From NCBI GenBank assembly GCA_027886175.1, contig JAJNNQ010000010.1, forward strand, positions 2,209,001 to 2,273,000: 64,000 nucleotides of DNA. Direction: 5' to 3'. Positions 39,701 through 45,920 of the stretch are shown piece by piece. Position numbers and translations under genes: made by a program. The notes under the pieces were generated by a model. The model made no database searches, was not told the DNA's origin, and saw only the letters and a list, made by a program, of their open reading frames with translations. The stretch is from Phylloscopus collybita (Eukaryota > Chordata > Aves > Passeriformes > Phylloscopidae). Position 1 is the first letter of the stretch, and the number at the start of each line of letters is the position of its first letter.

Positions 39701-42069
39701 CCAGGGAAAGCTGGAATCCTGCTGGGATACAGGAAGATCACTGCCAATTGGGAGGAACAGCAGAGGAGACACCTGAGCAAGGTGAGCCCCTGCACCCTGT
39801 GTTACATTTTCTACCTAACAAGGATGCCTGTGAGCCTTTTCTCCACACACAATTGGCCAGAGCTTTGTAGCTGCCAGGAAAAAAAAAAAAACCTCCTAAA
39901 AAATCCTAAGGCTTCAGATAATGAAGGTGCACAGTGACCTGCTGGAAGGTGCCTCCAGCCCTGCTGATCCAACTGACCCATCCCGGAGCGTGCTCTGGTT
40001 AAATCCCCTACGGTCACAAACCGGTCCTTCCTGCCCAAAAAAAACAAAAAACAAAAAACCAACAAAAACCAAAAAACAAAAACAAAAACAAACAAAAAAC
40101 CAAACAAAAACACAAAAAAACCCCAACAACAACAACAACAAAAAAACTCCAAGCTCTGAGCACTAATGAGGTCGTCGGCATTAAAGAAATGATCCAGAAC
40201 CTCACTCCCCTTCCCAGCAGCTCCCGCTGAATGGGAGCAGGAGGCTGCATCCACATTGTTCCTAAAGGCGGGTAAACAATGGGTTCGCATGTGGAGGCTG
40301 AGTGAGTCACCGTGCTCCTGCTGCAGCCCCTGAAACGGGATCCGGGCGCAGAACAAGGACCAGCTAACTTAGGGAGTGGAGCAGTTAGCTAATGACAATC
40401 ATTCTTGGCAGGACCCAAACAATCCTGAAATAACAATGAGTTTAAGCATGTACAATACCCTTATAAAGAGCAAATCCACCAAGGCAGTACCGGTGCCTTG
40501 TACAGGGATCTTAAGCTTTACAAGGATCCCTTTCCCAGCTTTCCAATACTGTAGACTATTTTAATATAACCCAGATATAGCCATACAGAAGAGTCTACCA
40601 CTGGGATTTGCATGCTTCCAGCTAACCACTTTAACTGAATATAATTACATAACAGCAACATGTAATAAAGTTCTCAGAAAAAAAAAAACAACAAAAACCC
40701 TGAACTCAAAGTGTAGAAAATATAACTATTCCACTTCTCACTTCATTATTCACTCCTACAATAATTTCTTTACTGTATCTTTAAGCAGTGAGAAAACTTG
40801 TCAGATCACCCCTGCAGAACAAAAATTCAGCAATTCTGAACAGTTGCGACCGTTAGCGCAGATTAAAATTCTTCTCATGGTTTATAGCTTAGTATTCAAG
40901 TGGAGATAATTTCCTCCAGAGAGAAACTCAGGAGAGGGAATTTCGGAATTTTTAGAACATTCGATATCCCAGTGTTAGAGAAAGGTACAATGCCAAATCA
41001 CCAAAAGGAAACAGAACAATCACGGAACAGGCAGAATACGTACGGAGAAAGGAAAGAGTTCCCAGAGCTCCCTGTGACGCTGGCGAGAAACGTCTTCCAA
41101 CAAGACAAGGAGGCCTCTGAATAAACTATCAGGTTTTGCTTCATAGTTGCTGATAAAATCCAAAATAAGGCTGCAAAAACATTAGCTTCTGCTGGAGCCT
41201 GCTTACTCACTACAAAGCGTCAAACACACCTTCTTCCCACACTTCAAACGCAGATGCTGCCTCCTAATGAAGCGCTTGCTGCAAGGGGGGAACACCGTTA
41301 CACAAGAATAGGAGGCTATTTCTTGCTGCAGAAACATAACTGGGGTTTGACTCAGAGAAAGGCAGCAGTGCCTGGGAGCTGAGGGTTGCAGCGAGAGAAA
41401 CCATCCAAAAATAATTTGCCTGCTCAGGGGAAAAAAAAAAAAAAAAAAATTCACAGGAAGCAACCTGAAGCATATGTCCCTTCCAAAAGGGGAATTTCTT
41501 TATTACATAAACACAAACCTTATAATCTAGCCCAACATGAAATCACTGCAAGCCACTGAGTTGGAGCTGTGAGTAAAACTGGAGCAGGTTAATATCTGTT
41601 CAGGCTGAGAAGAGATGCTCTGATTTTAGCAGCTTTCATACCCTGAATACTCATTGCATCAGTGACTGGGAACATATTTGCATCCACACACTGAAAAAGC
41701 ACAGATCTTGTAAAACATATTTGGGAACTGGTGAGACATGATACATATATTGACTAATTGTGTAGGCCTTTGGAGAACATCCATCTTCAGGGGAATGCTA
41801 TTCTTACCACCTCCATGGTCCAGCATCATTCTCCCTGGAAGTAAAACTCCTTGGTCTAGACTTGGAAATTTTCAAAGATTGGGGCTCAAAAAACTTTCCC
41901 GTTTTTAAACTTCATCAAAGCCCAGTGGCAGCTGGCTACTGAGTTCTCTTAGAACCTTTTGTTCCCAGCCTGAACAGGAAAGAAATAAATCCTCCCATTT
42001 ACCATTCTGTGGATCCATGTTGCTCTCCCTGCAAACAGCGGATTCCTCCGTTCCCACACACCAGTACAT
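600..42069 (-). CDS. LRRK1: LRRK1, leucine-rich repeat kinase 1 (5' 40% of the gene, 16 coding exons)
   Basis: This is the 5' part of the gene for the ROCO-family kinase LRRK1, a cytosolic GTPase/Ser-Thr kinase linked in mammals to endosomal trafficking (Rab7, EGFR) and osteoclast function. Sixteen coding exons join in consistent phase into 791 codons plus two bases, against about 2015 residues in human. The order is a short N-terminus (residues 1-77), ankyrin repeats (about 78-235), leucine-rich repeats (about 270-605), then Roc with P-loop GPPRQGKST (Lys about 641), DIGG (689-692) and THLD (747-750). The remaining Roc, COR, kinase and C-terminal exons lie beyond the left edge. Identity rests on near-collinear agreement with human LRRK1 recalled from memory, for example [14 protein letters not shown]. 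No frameshift or stop was seen in any exon. LRRK2 is excluded by the exact LRRK1-type N-terminus and Roc sequence. Confidence 0.96.
773..2672 (-). other. LRRK1: LRRK1 intron 16
   Basis: 1.9 kb intron. It holds a CR1-like tail near 1255-1325 and an imperfect direct repeat of GGACCAGTAATTT/GACCAGTAATTTC at about 1176-1211. The rest, AT-rich from about 1770 to 2330, shows nothing recognised. Confidence 0.85.
1255..1325 (+). mobile_element. CR1-like LINE 3' tail
   Basis: The stretch GGTGACCTCGTGGTTTCTTCCAACCCTTCCATGACTG, read in parts, resembles the 3' end of avian CR1 elements (GATGACCTC...TTCCAACCCTTCCATGATTCT). Only the tail is recognisable, as expected for a strongly 5'-truncated old insertion. 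Limits are approximate. Confidence 0.55.
2673..2837 (-). CDS. LRRK1: LRRK1 exon 16: Roc domain, switch II
   Basis: 165 bp, 55 codons, phase 0 at both ends. It encodes residues about 680-734. The frame [13 protein letters not shown] requires the TAAGTAG acceptor at 2838-2839. A second AG ten bases further in would break the frame. DIGG is the G3 (DxxG) motif of the Roc GTPase, followed by [20 protein letters not shown]. The donor is GAG|GTAAGA. Confidence 0.97.
2838..4735 (-). other. LRRK1: LRRK1 intron 15
   Basis: 1.9 kb intron between the P-loop and switch II exons. No repeat family, RNA gene or extra exon was recognised. Confidence 0.85.
4736..4950 (-). CDS. LRRK1: LRRK1 exon 15: Roc P-loop exon
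   Basis: 215 bp, entering with two bases of a split Gly and ending at phase 0 (AAG|GTGAGA). It encodes residues about 609-679. The stretch [20 protein letters not shown] contains the Walker A box GPPRQGKS, with its Lys codon at 4850-4852, which binds the GTP phosphates. The preceding [19 protein letters not shown] is the linker from the last leucine-rich repeat. The exon is GC-rich compared with its surroundings. The upstream intron happens to stay open in this frame for some 65 codons, but GCGCAG|GC gives the expected junction. Confidence 0.97.
4951..5782 (-). other. LRRK1: LRRK1 intron 14
   Basis: 0.83 kb intron. It contains a run of 21 A at 5353-5373 (plus strand). Its acceptor end is GC-rich and open in the exon 15 frame, which looks accidental. 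Confidence 0.85.
5353..5373 (+). repeat. Poly(A) homopolymer, 21 bp
   Basis: An uninterrupted run of 21 A on the plus strand inside LRRK1 intron 14. No target-site duplication or retroposon body was recognised beside it. Confidence 0.95.
5783..5895 (-). CDS. LRRK1: LRRK1 exon 14: last leucine-rich repeats
   Basis: 113 bp. It begins with the last base of a split Asn and ends with the first base of a split Gly before GTAAGG. It encodes residues about 571-607, [20 protein letters not shown] and then a stretch ending NVPAEIRKE. The LxxLxxLxL spacing of a leucine-rich repeat is visible, and the end leads directly into the Roc linker in exon 15. Confidence 0.96.
5896..6429 (-). other. LRRK1: LRRK1 intron 13
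   Basis: 0.53 kb intron between two leucine-rich repeat exons. Nothing further was recognised. Confidence 0.85.
6430..6559 (-). CDS. LRRK1: LRRK1 exon 13: leucine-rich repeats
   Basis: 130 bp, with acceptor TCGTTCCAG|GTCC and donor AA|GTAAGT. It encodes residues about 528-569: [20 protein letters not shown] followed by [20 protein letters not shown] and LG. Two leucine-rich repeat units are visible. The reading frame is fixed by both neighbouring exons. Confidence 0.96.
6560..9818 (-). other. LRRK1: LRRK1 intron 12
   Basis: 3.3 kb intron. Open frames on both strands near 8300-9450 have no recognisable domain and I do not call them genes. No repeat family was recognised. Confidence 0.85.
9819..9895 (-). 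CDS. LRRK1: LRRK1 exon 12: inter-repeat linker
   Basis: 77 bp, the shortest fully internal exon, with one base carried at each end around 25 codons. It encodes [19 protein letters not shown] followed by RGGPEA. This matches the basic, non-repeat linker between leucine-rich repeats in human LRRK1 (DGLKTKRIAFFTTRG). The second half is less conserved and Gly-rich. Acceptor CCCACAG, donor CAG|GTAAGG. Confidence 0.95.
9896..10996 (-). other. LRRK1: LRRK1 intron 11
   Basis: 1.1 kb intron containing one CR1-like fragment at about 10508-10560. Otherwise nothing was recognised. Confidence 0.85.
10508..10560 (-). mobile_element. CR1-like LINE 3' tail, minus orientation
   Basis: AGAATCACAGAGTCCTTTAG followed by GTTGGAAATCATCTCTATGA resembles the reverse complement of an avian CR1 3' end (AGAATCATAGAGTC, then GGTTGGAAAAGACCTCT). 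It is short and diverged. Confidence 0.6.
10997..11109 (-). CDS. LRRK1: LRRK1 exon 11: leucine-rich repeats
   Basis: 113 bp with acceptor TCTCCTAG and donor AA|GTAAGT. It encodes residues about 464-500, [20 protein letters not shown] then [17 protein letters not shown]. Two LxxLxLxxN repeat signatures ([19 protein letters not shown]) are clear. Confidence 0.96.
11110..14725 (-). other. LRRK1: LRRK1 intron 10
   Basis: 3.6 kb intron. It is G/C-richer between about 12240 and 12980. No exon, RNA gene or known repeat was recognised in it. Confidence 0.8.
14726..14863 (-). CDS. LRRK1: LRRK1 exon 10: leucine-rich repeats
   Basis: 138 bp, 46 codons, phase 0 at both ends. It encodes residues about 418-463, beginning [15 protein letters not shown] and ending [19 protein letters not shown]. 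Acceptor TTTTCCAG, donor GAA|GTAAGT. Confidence 0.96.
14864..15576 (-). other. LRRK1: LRRK1 intron 9
   Basis: 0.71 kb intron. It contains an imperfect 19-bp direct duplication (AACAGCCTTTTAAGCATCT / AACAGCTTTTTAAGCATCA) at about 15462-15500, then a T-run of 16 at 15506-15521. Confidence 0.85.
15577..15740 (-). CDS. LRRK1: LRRK1 exon 9: leucine-rich repeats
   Basis: 164 bp, starting two bases into a split Thr and ending at phase 0 (CTG|GTAAGT). It encodes residues about 364-417: [20 protein letters not shown], then a repeat with [20 protein letters not shown] and WACPL. Human LRRK1 is nearly identical in layout ([18 protein letters not shown]). Confidence 0.96.
15878..16005 (-). CDS. LRRK1: LRRK1 exon 8: leucine-rich repeats
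   Basis: 128 bp, carrying one base at each end around 42 codons (residues about 321-362): [20 protein letters not shown], then [20 protein letters not shown] and EN. The acceptor is ACTCACAG. The donor AAC A|GTACGT is less common but valid. The intron to exon 9 is only 137 bp. Confidence 0.96.
16006..16484 (-). other. LRRK1: LRRK1 intron 7
   Basis: 0.48 kb intron between the first two leucine-rich repeat exons. Nothing else was recognised. Confidence 0.85.
16485..16711 (-). CDS. LRRK1: LRRK1 exon 7: start of the leucine-rich repeat domain
   Basis: 227 bp, the longest coding exon of this gene in the window. It enters at phase 0 and ends two bases into a split Arg before GTAAAT. It encodes residues about 245-319. 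[20 protein letters not shown] leads into the first repeat ([16 protein letters not shown]) and then [19 protein letters not shown]. It ends QSSDEIICT, matching human QSSDEIICS. Confidence 0.97.
16814..16847 (+). repeat. Perfect 17-bp tandem duplication
   Basis: The unit CATTTTGCTCACTTTCC occurs twice with no gap and no mismatch, which suggests a recent slippage or duplication event inside LRRK1 intron 6. Confidence 0.95.
19069..19086 (+). repeat. (CA)9 microsatellite
   Basis: Nine uninterrupted CA units in LRRK1 intron 6, followed by a degenerate TACATACATT-like end. Confidence 0.9.
21360..21508 (-). CDS. LRRK1: LRRK1 exon 6: end of ankyrin region
   Basis: 149 bp. It begins with two bases of a split Gly after a TCTCCCAAG acceptor and ends at phase 0 (ACA|GTAAGT). 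It encodes residues about 196-244, [20 protein letters not shown] then [30 protein letters not shown] is the end of an ankyrin unit. The tail LPGSAPAKT is the less conserved linker to the repeat domain. Confidence 0.96.
21509..22115 (-). other. LRRK1: LRRK1 intron 5
   Basis: 0.61 kb intron inside the ankyrin-encoding part. Nothing else was recognised. Confidence 0.85.
22116..22295 (-). CDS. LRRK1: LRRK1 exon 5: ankyrin repeats
   Basis: 180 bp, 59 codons with split Gly codons at both ends. It encodes residues about 136-194: [40 protein letters not shown], then [38 protein letters not shown] is a textbook ankyrin unit and PLYAAIKAG starts the next. Acceptor TTGGTAG, donor CAG|GTGTGT. Confidence 0.97.
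22296..24594 (-). other. LRRK1: LRRK1 intron 4
   Basis: 2.3 kb intron, AT-rich between about 22700 and 23050. No repeat family or RNA gene was recognised. Confidence 0.85.
24595..24766 (-). CDS. LRRK1: LRRK1 exon 4: ankyrin repeats
   Basis: 172 bp, entering at phase 0 and ending one base into a split Gly before GTAAGC. It encodes residues about 78-134: [40 protein letters not shown], then [17 protein letters not shown]. Two ankyrin units are visible ([14 protein letters not shown] and [14 protein letters not shown]). The exon is locally GC-rich, with several CpGs. Confidence 0.97.
24767..25607 (-). other. LRRK1: LRRK1 intron 3
   Basis: 0.84 kb intron beginning with the weak donor GTTGGG. 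Nothing else was recognised. Confidence 0.85.
25608..25771 (-). CDS. LRRK1: LRRK1 exon 3: N-terminal region
   Basis: 164 bp. It starts with two bases of a split Gly after TTCCTGCAG and ends at phase 0 (AAG|GTTGGG, a weak donor). It encodes residues about 24-77: [20 protein letters not shown], then [20 protein letters not shown] and a stretch ending [14 protein letters not shown] corresponds to GGKPST in human and the ending to ASQLEK. The ATG in VDMGG could be mistaken for the start, but exon 2 supplies an in-frame upstream start with a human-like sequence. Confidence 0.95.
31352..31369 (+). repeat. Poly(A) homopolymer, 18 bp
   Basis: Uninterrupted 18-A run in LRRK1 intron 2. No retroposon body was recognised beside it. 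Confidence 0.95.
31443..31455 (+). repeat. Poly(C) homopolymer, 13 bp
   Basis: Thirteen consecutive C on the plus strand, which means G13 in the LRRK1 transcript. Long G/C homopolymers are much rarer than A/T ones. Confidence 0.95.
36400..36575 (+). mobile_element. CR1 LINE 3' end fragment
   Basis: The stretch contains CACCATCCCTGGGGGGGTTT, GATGTGGCACCTGGGGACAT, GGTTTAATGGTGGGCTTGGC and GTTGGACTCAGTGACCTCAA. It ends AATTCCATGATTCTGTGA. This is the classic 3' end of avian CR1, with the ATTCTATG-type terminal octamer. The copy is 5'-truncated and the start is approximate. It is antisense to LRRK1. Confidence 0.85.
38248..38330 (-). mobile_element. CR1 LINE 3' end fragment, minus orientation
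   Basis: TCACAGAATCAGAGAACAGG followed by CTGGGTTGGAAGGGGCCCAT and GACCATTAAGTCCA is the reverse complement of a CR1 3' end. The similarity may extend to about 38480 in more diverged form; only the first 80 bases are clear. Confidence 0.75.
39673..39728 (+). repeat. 28-bp tandem repeat, two copies
   Basis: Two adjacent copies of a 28-bp unit starting CCAGGGAAAGCTGGAATCCT differ at one base. The unit itself contains two copies of GCTGGAATCC, so it grew by stepwise duplication. Confidence 0.9.
40037..40147 (+). repeat. A/C-only low-complexity tract in LRRK1 intron 2
   Basis: About 110 bases on the plus strand contain only A and C (AAACAAAAAACCAACAAAAA type), ending in CAACAACAACAACAAC. In the LRRK1 transcript this reads as U/G only. 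Confidence 0.9.
41431..41449 (+). repeat. Poly(A) homopolymer, 19 bp
   Basis: Uninterrupted 19-A run about 0.55 kb downstream (in gene direction) of the first coding exon of LRRK1. Confidence 0.95.
42003..42069 (-). CDS. LRRK1: LRRK1 exon 2: first coding exon (start codon)
   Basis: 22 codons plus one base, encoding [20 protein letters not shown] then QN and a split Gly, before donor G|GTAAATGG. This aligns with human residues starting at the internal Met of PPSMYWCVGPEESAVC. The ATG (42067-42069) has A at -3. An in-frame TGA lies two codons upstream, so translation must begin here, about ten residues later than in human. The upstream exon boundary is uncertain. AG acceptors would put it at 42117, 42136, 42191 or 42211, the last having the best pyrimidine tract. 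The exon is too short to stand out as an open reading frame. Confidence 0.88.
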
Positions 42070-44468
42070 TCTGGGTCACAGTTGTGAAGGTCCCACAGAC
42101 AAACTTTCCACTTCAGACTGAGCAGTGTTGTCAAAGCTGAATGATCCCCATCATGTGAATCCAGGAGCAGAGGCTGCTAGGGAGCACCATGCTGAAGAAA
42201 CATCATTTATTCTGTTTAAAAATAAACAACAAAACAAAATTAATCATTCTGCTAAAGAAATGGTGAGATGTTCATTCCTCTCCACTATTAATGCACTTGT
42301 CCAAATGTCACACTGCAGAAATACACTTATCTTCCTATAAATACAATTATTTTCCTAATAGCTTTGTTAAGAGCATAACATGAATTAACAGAGGGGACTA
42401 ACAATTTCTGCACTACAGAAAGATAATGTTCCTAATTTTTCAGCACCAAAGCTGCTCAGTCTTTGGGCAGAGGACAAGGGGGTGGGCAGGGATCACAGCT
42501 GCAGTTTCAGATTCTCCACAAGCTGGTGTAAAGGCAGACCATTGAAACCCTGCAGTGCAGTTGGAAAAATCCTAAATGCAACCTCAAAACCTCTCCCATC
42601 CACAAAGACAACCACGGCCCTTGTAAGACTGTGAGAAACTGAAAAATACTGATGTGGTTACTGAGATAATCCTCTGTAGGAAAGAGAAACACACCAGCTC
42701 CTGTCCCCTCTGCCCATTCCCTTTTGAGACCTCTCCCACCCTGGAAGCATCAAGCTTCTTCATTCAGGGAGGCAGATCAGGCTGTTAGGAGCTATTAAAG
42801 GTTGGCTTCTTGTGAACTGCCTGGAACAACAGGCAGCAGAAAATTGCACAGCTCAGTCTCCCGAGGCATTTCCAGCTCCTTCCCTTTTCCCAGCTGCACA
42901 GCCACCCCTAAACCTCTTCATACAGAGGTTCAAACTCCTGGAGGATTTGCAGTGTTTGTCCAACAAGCATCAGAGCTCCTTCATTTTCTGCTTTCAGTTT
43001 CATTCAGTAAATGCCTCTCAGATGTAAGATGATGCCCCTCAACTGACCCTTACTAGTTCTTCTCATGTCTGGTGTGTGATGATGAAGTTTTGGTTTGAGT
43101 CTGTAGCTCAGCAAAGCTCATAACCCACCTCCCACTCCAGCCAGCAAGGCCCAGGATCTTCCCTGACTCTCCTGAGCAGAGCTGACTTCCTGAACTGGGA
43201 TCAAAGGCCAAGGGGAATATAAAAATATGCTCACCTATCACCACTCTCCAGCCAACAACACAAAAAATCACTGCATCCTATTTCAGTTGTTTCTAGGCAA
43301 ATGCTTGATTTTTAGGTGCACTCAGATTCTGTTGACCCTGACTTTGCAGTGCCCGGCAGCAAGAGCCAAAACTCACACCCCTGTGCCCCAGTCTGGGCAC
43401 TGGGTGTTGCAGGAGGCTGAGTGGAGGTGATCCCTAATCCCAGATCGAAGTCCAGAAACTGGTGAATTGGGTCATGTTGGTGGAGGACTGAATTCTGCCC
43501 TGGAATGTGCTGGGCCCCACCAGACTCAGCTTCTCCCCTGGTCTCAGCTTCCCTTGACCACACTGGCAGGAGGAGCTGCTCCCTCCATGCCATGGGGGGG
43601 ACATCCCAGGCAGAGGTGTCAGGGAGGCTCTCACAGCCCCCCAGAGCTGTCCAGGTTGTGAACTCTGACAACAGAGGGGATGTGATGCTTCCAGCAGCTG
43701 CCTGCCCTGTGCCCTGGGTGCACTGAGCAGCTCCAGGGGAGTGAACACTTCCCCATGCACACTGACCCAGCTCTGCAGCAGACGATGGTTTCCGAGGCAC
43801 TTCCCTTGCTCTGAGATGGGATCAAACCATGTGCACCCACAGCAACTGTACAAGAAACACTGAATGGGGGCCAGTGTGGACTCTTGAGGCTTGAAAATCA
43901 CCCCACTCCTGATTTTTGGCTCTCTACTCAGCCTATTCCTCGGGCTGAAACTTTCCTCGTACAAAGTGAAAGGAAAAACAACTTTCAGGAAAACCAACGG
44001 TGTGGTTCTAGTAATCAGCTCCCTTTAACTGCAAGTAACTGAATTCTGTAGCCACGTGTGTTGCTGCCACACAGTGCCCATATAAGCAGGATTTCCTTAT
44101 TTCAGGACCTTTTTGTACATAATAAAAAAAAAAACCCTACAGAGCTTTACCTTAAGCAAGGTGCACACAACCTTGTAACACGTGCAAACACCACGTGTGG
44201 ATTTGATTGAGGGGATCTGTGTGCTCTGCAGAATCTCGTTCAGAAAGAGACAGACCATGCACAATACACCTGGGCACGTGTAAAGGGGATTTACATCCCA
44301 TTTCAGAAGGCTCCCAGCCCTGACACCTGCTACTGCCCATTCCTGAGCCACCGCCTGCTCCCCGCTTCACCAGCCCGCCCAGTCTTACCCAGTGCATTGT
44401 GCCAAGAAACAGCCAGGCCCCCAGAAACATCACAGTTTGCCCAAAATCGCTCCCTAATTCATTAAAGA

Positions 44469-44707
44469 ACACACACAAAAACCAAAACCAACCAACCAAA
44501 ACAGCAACAAAAAACAAACAAACAAACAAAAAAAAAAACAGAAAAACCAAACCAAAACAAAAAAACCCAACAAAACAAAACGCCCCCCAACAACAAACCA
44601 AACAAAAAACAACCCCACCAACCAAAAAACCAACAAAAAAATAACAACAAAAACCAAATAGAGAAAAAAAAACCAAAAAAAAACCAAAAAACCCCCACAC
44701 CACCCTG
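44469..44707 (+). repeat. Long A/C-only low-complexity tract beside the CpG island
   Basis: About 240 bases almost devoid of G and T on the plus strand: AAACC, AACA, CCAACCAACC and CAAACAAACAAAC arrays with C-runs up to six. It ends about 50 bases before the CpG island. On the LRRK1 sense strand it is G/T-only. Open frames across it (F/V/G-rich on minus, K/N/Q/T/P-rich on plus) are compositional artefacts. Confidence 0.92.
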
Positions 44708-44739
44708 CTAAAACTTCAGAGCTTTACCCAAACCACCTG

Positions 44740-45660
44740 TTGTTCCTGACAACCCCACATGGGGCTGGGTATCACCGCGGCTCGGAGAGGGGCGGGTGGG
44801 AAGGCGCTGGGCGCTCCTGCCCTGTGTCACAGCGGGGTGATGGTGAACCTGGGGCCGGAGTGCCCGCCCAGGGACCCCCTGCCCGGGGGACCCGCATCCT
44901 TCCTCCCCGGGTGAGCAGCCAGCCCCCAGCCATCCCCCTCTCCCACACACCAGGCGCTACACCCCGTTTCGGGGGGCCTCGCAAGCCTTTCCAGCCGCTT
45001 TCCCGCCGCCGGGGTGGGGCGTCCCCTCAGAGCGAGTCCCGGGGCTCTCCGTCCCCGGCCGCGCTCCACCCGCAAAGTTCCCTCCGAACTTTCATTTTCT
45101 TTAAAAACAAACGCGTTTTCCCCCTCGTTTCCACCTGAAACTCTCCGGCAGCCCCCACACCGACTGCCCTGGCGGCGGGGCAGCTCAAAGCCACGGTACC
45201 TCCTGCATCCCGGGCCGGCGCTCCCGGCTCTGCCGCCGCCGCCTCCTCCTCCTGGTCCGGCGCCGCCCGCACGCCTCGCTCCGCGGCCCGGGAGGCGGAG
45301 GGAGCCCGGCAGCAAAGGCAGCGGGACAGCGGCTCCTCCTCCGGCCCCCGGCCCGCACCGCGGCCAAGGGCGAGTCCCCCGGCACGGCCTCTCGCCTGCC
45401 CCCGAGGGCAGGGCTGGCCCGGAGGAGGATGGAGCTCCTTCCCCAGACCCGACCCACACGTCCGCCCGCCCCCGGGCAGCCCCTTAGTCTCCGAGGATTT
45501 GATTTTTTTTTTTTTTTAAGCAAACCCAGGCTGGGAGTGGCGGTGGCTGCAGCAGGAGCCGTCCCGCAGCGCTGCCCATCGTCCCGGCAGGGCCCGGCCT
45601 TACCGCGGCAGCGCCCAGCGCAGCCCGGACTTTGAGAGTTGCTCCTTCCCCGGGTCGCGG
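44740..45660 (-). promoter_or_regulatory. LRRK1: CpG island, probable LRRK1 promoter
   Basis: About 0.9 kb of very GC-rich, CpG-dense sequence stands out from AT-richer flanks. It includes a GC box GGGGCGGG at 44789-44796 and a GCC/TCC triplet run at 45232-45253. A T-run of 15 at 45503-45517 interrupts it. It lies upstream of the first coding exon on the minus strand and just downstream of the end of ALDH1A3, so it is best read as the LRRK1 promoter and 5' UTR region. No TATA box was recognised. CpG density was judged by eye. Confidence 0.8.
45232..45253 (+). repeat. GCC/TCC triplet run
   Basis: A short GCCGCCGCCGCC run followed by TCCTCCTCC inside the CpG island. It would lie in, or just downstream of, the LRRK1 5' UTR. 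Confidence 0.8.
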
Positions 45661-45920
45661 AGAGTTTGGTCCTCGTTGGAAGAGCAGAGCGAGGTTGCCC
45701 CCTCTCTTCGGAAGAAGTCAGATGTTGGTGTGTGCAGCCCGTCCCCAGACTGACCCATTCCTGTCCAGGAGCCTCTGACATTGCTCCATTTCCCCCCCGC
45801 TTCGGACGAACCTAGAACAAAACCCCGATTTTTGCTTGCCTTTTTCTTTGCTGTTCGTTTCGTAGTCATTCTGTAAATTAAACACAGAGGATGTTTTTTA
45901 CCCTGGTCAGTACCTAGCAA
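45604..45920 (-). other. LRRK1: Candidate LRRK1 non-coding exon 1 (upper limit unknown)
   Basis: A consensus donor on the minus strand, GCG|GTAAGG at 45602-45603, ends a CpG-rich segment upstream of the first coding exon. I infer it is the 3' end of a 5' UTR exon, because coding starts only in exon 2. The transcription start cannot be fixed from sequence. The upper coordinate given is only the edge of the plausible region. A second possible first-exon donor, GAG|GTACCG, lies at 45198-45199. Confidence 0.5.

Larger units (their letters stand above)
25772..42002 (-). other. LRRK1: LRRK1 intron 2, 16.2 kb
   Basis: The largest intron in the window, between the first two coding exons. It holds two CR1 fragments (36400-36575, 38248-38330), homopolymers (A18 at 31352-31369, C13 at 31443-31455, A13 at 39879-39891, A19 at 41431-41449), a 28-bp tandem repeat (39673-39728) and an A/C-only tract (40037-40147). 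Its size and position make it the likeliest place for intragenic enhancers or alternative promoters. I cannot point to one from sequence. A 220-residue antisense open frame at 32413-33075 has no recognisable domain. Confidence 0.85.
42212..45603 (-). other. LRRK1: LRRK1 intron 1 (right limit at the candidate exon 1 donor)
   Basis: About 3.4 kb between the candidate non-coding exon 1 and the first coding exon. It contains the lower part of the CpG island and the A/C-only tract at 44469-44707. Overlapping minus-strand open frames at 43312-43997 have no recognisable domain. The left limit depends on which acceptor exon 2 uses. Confidence 0.6.

Noticed and set aside
39811..40356. 181-codon minus-strand frame with a long Phe/Val/Leu-rich segment
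   Set aside because: Same artefact, from the A/C-only tract at 40037-40147.
43312..43997. Overlapping minus-strand frames of 162 and 187 codons
   Set aside because: No recognisable domain, inside LRRK1 intron 1, and no consistent exon joins them to LRRK1.
44152..44703. 183-codon minus-strand frame rich in Phe, Val, Gly and Trp, looking like membrane segments
   Set aside because: It is the translation of the G/T-only complement of the A/C tract; its hydrophobicity is a composition effect.
45185..45781. 198-codon minus-strand frame ending MQEVPWL, and overlapping frames of up to 210 codons in the CpG island
   Set aside because: GC-rich island sequence stays open by chance. The short ATG-CAG-GAG segment is out of frame with LRRK1 exon 3, and the true start is in exon 2.
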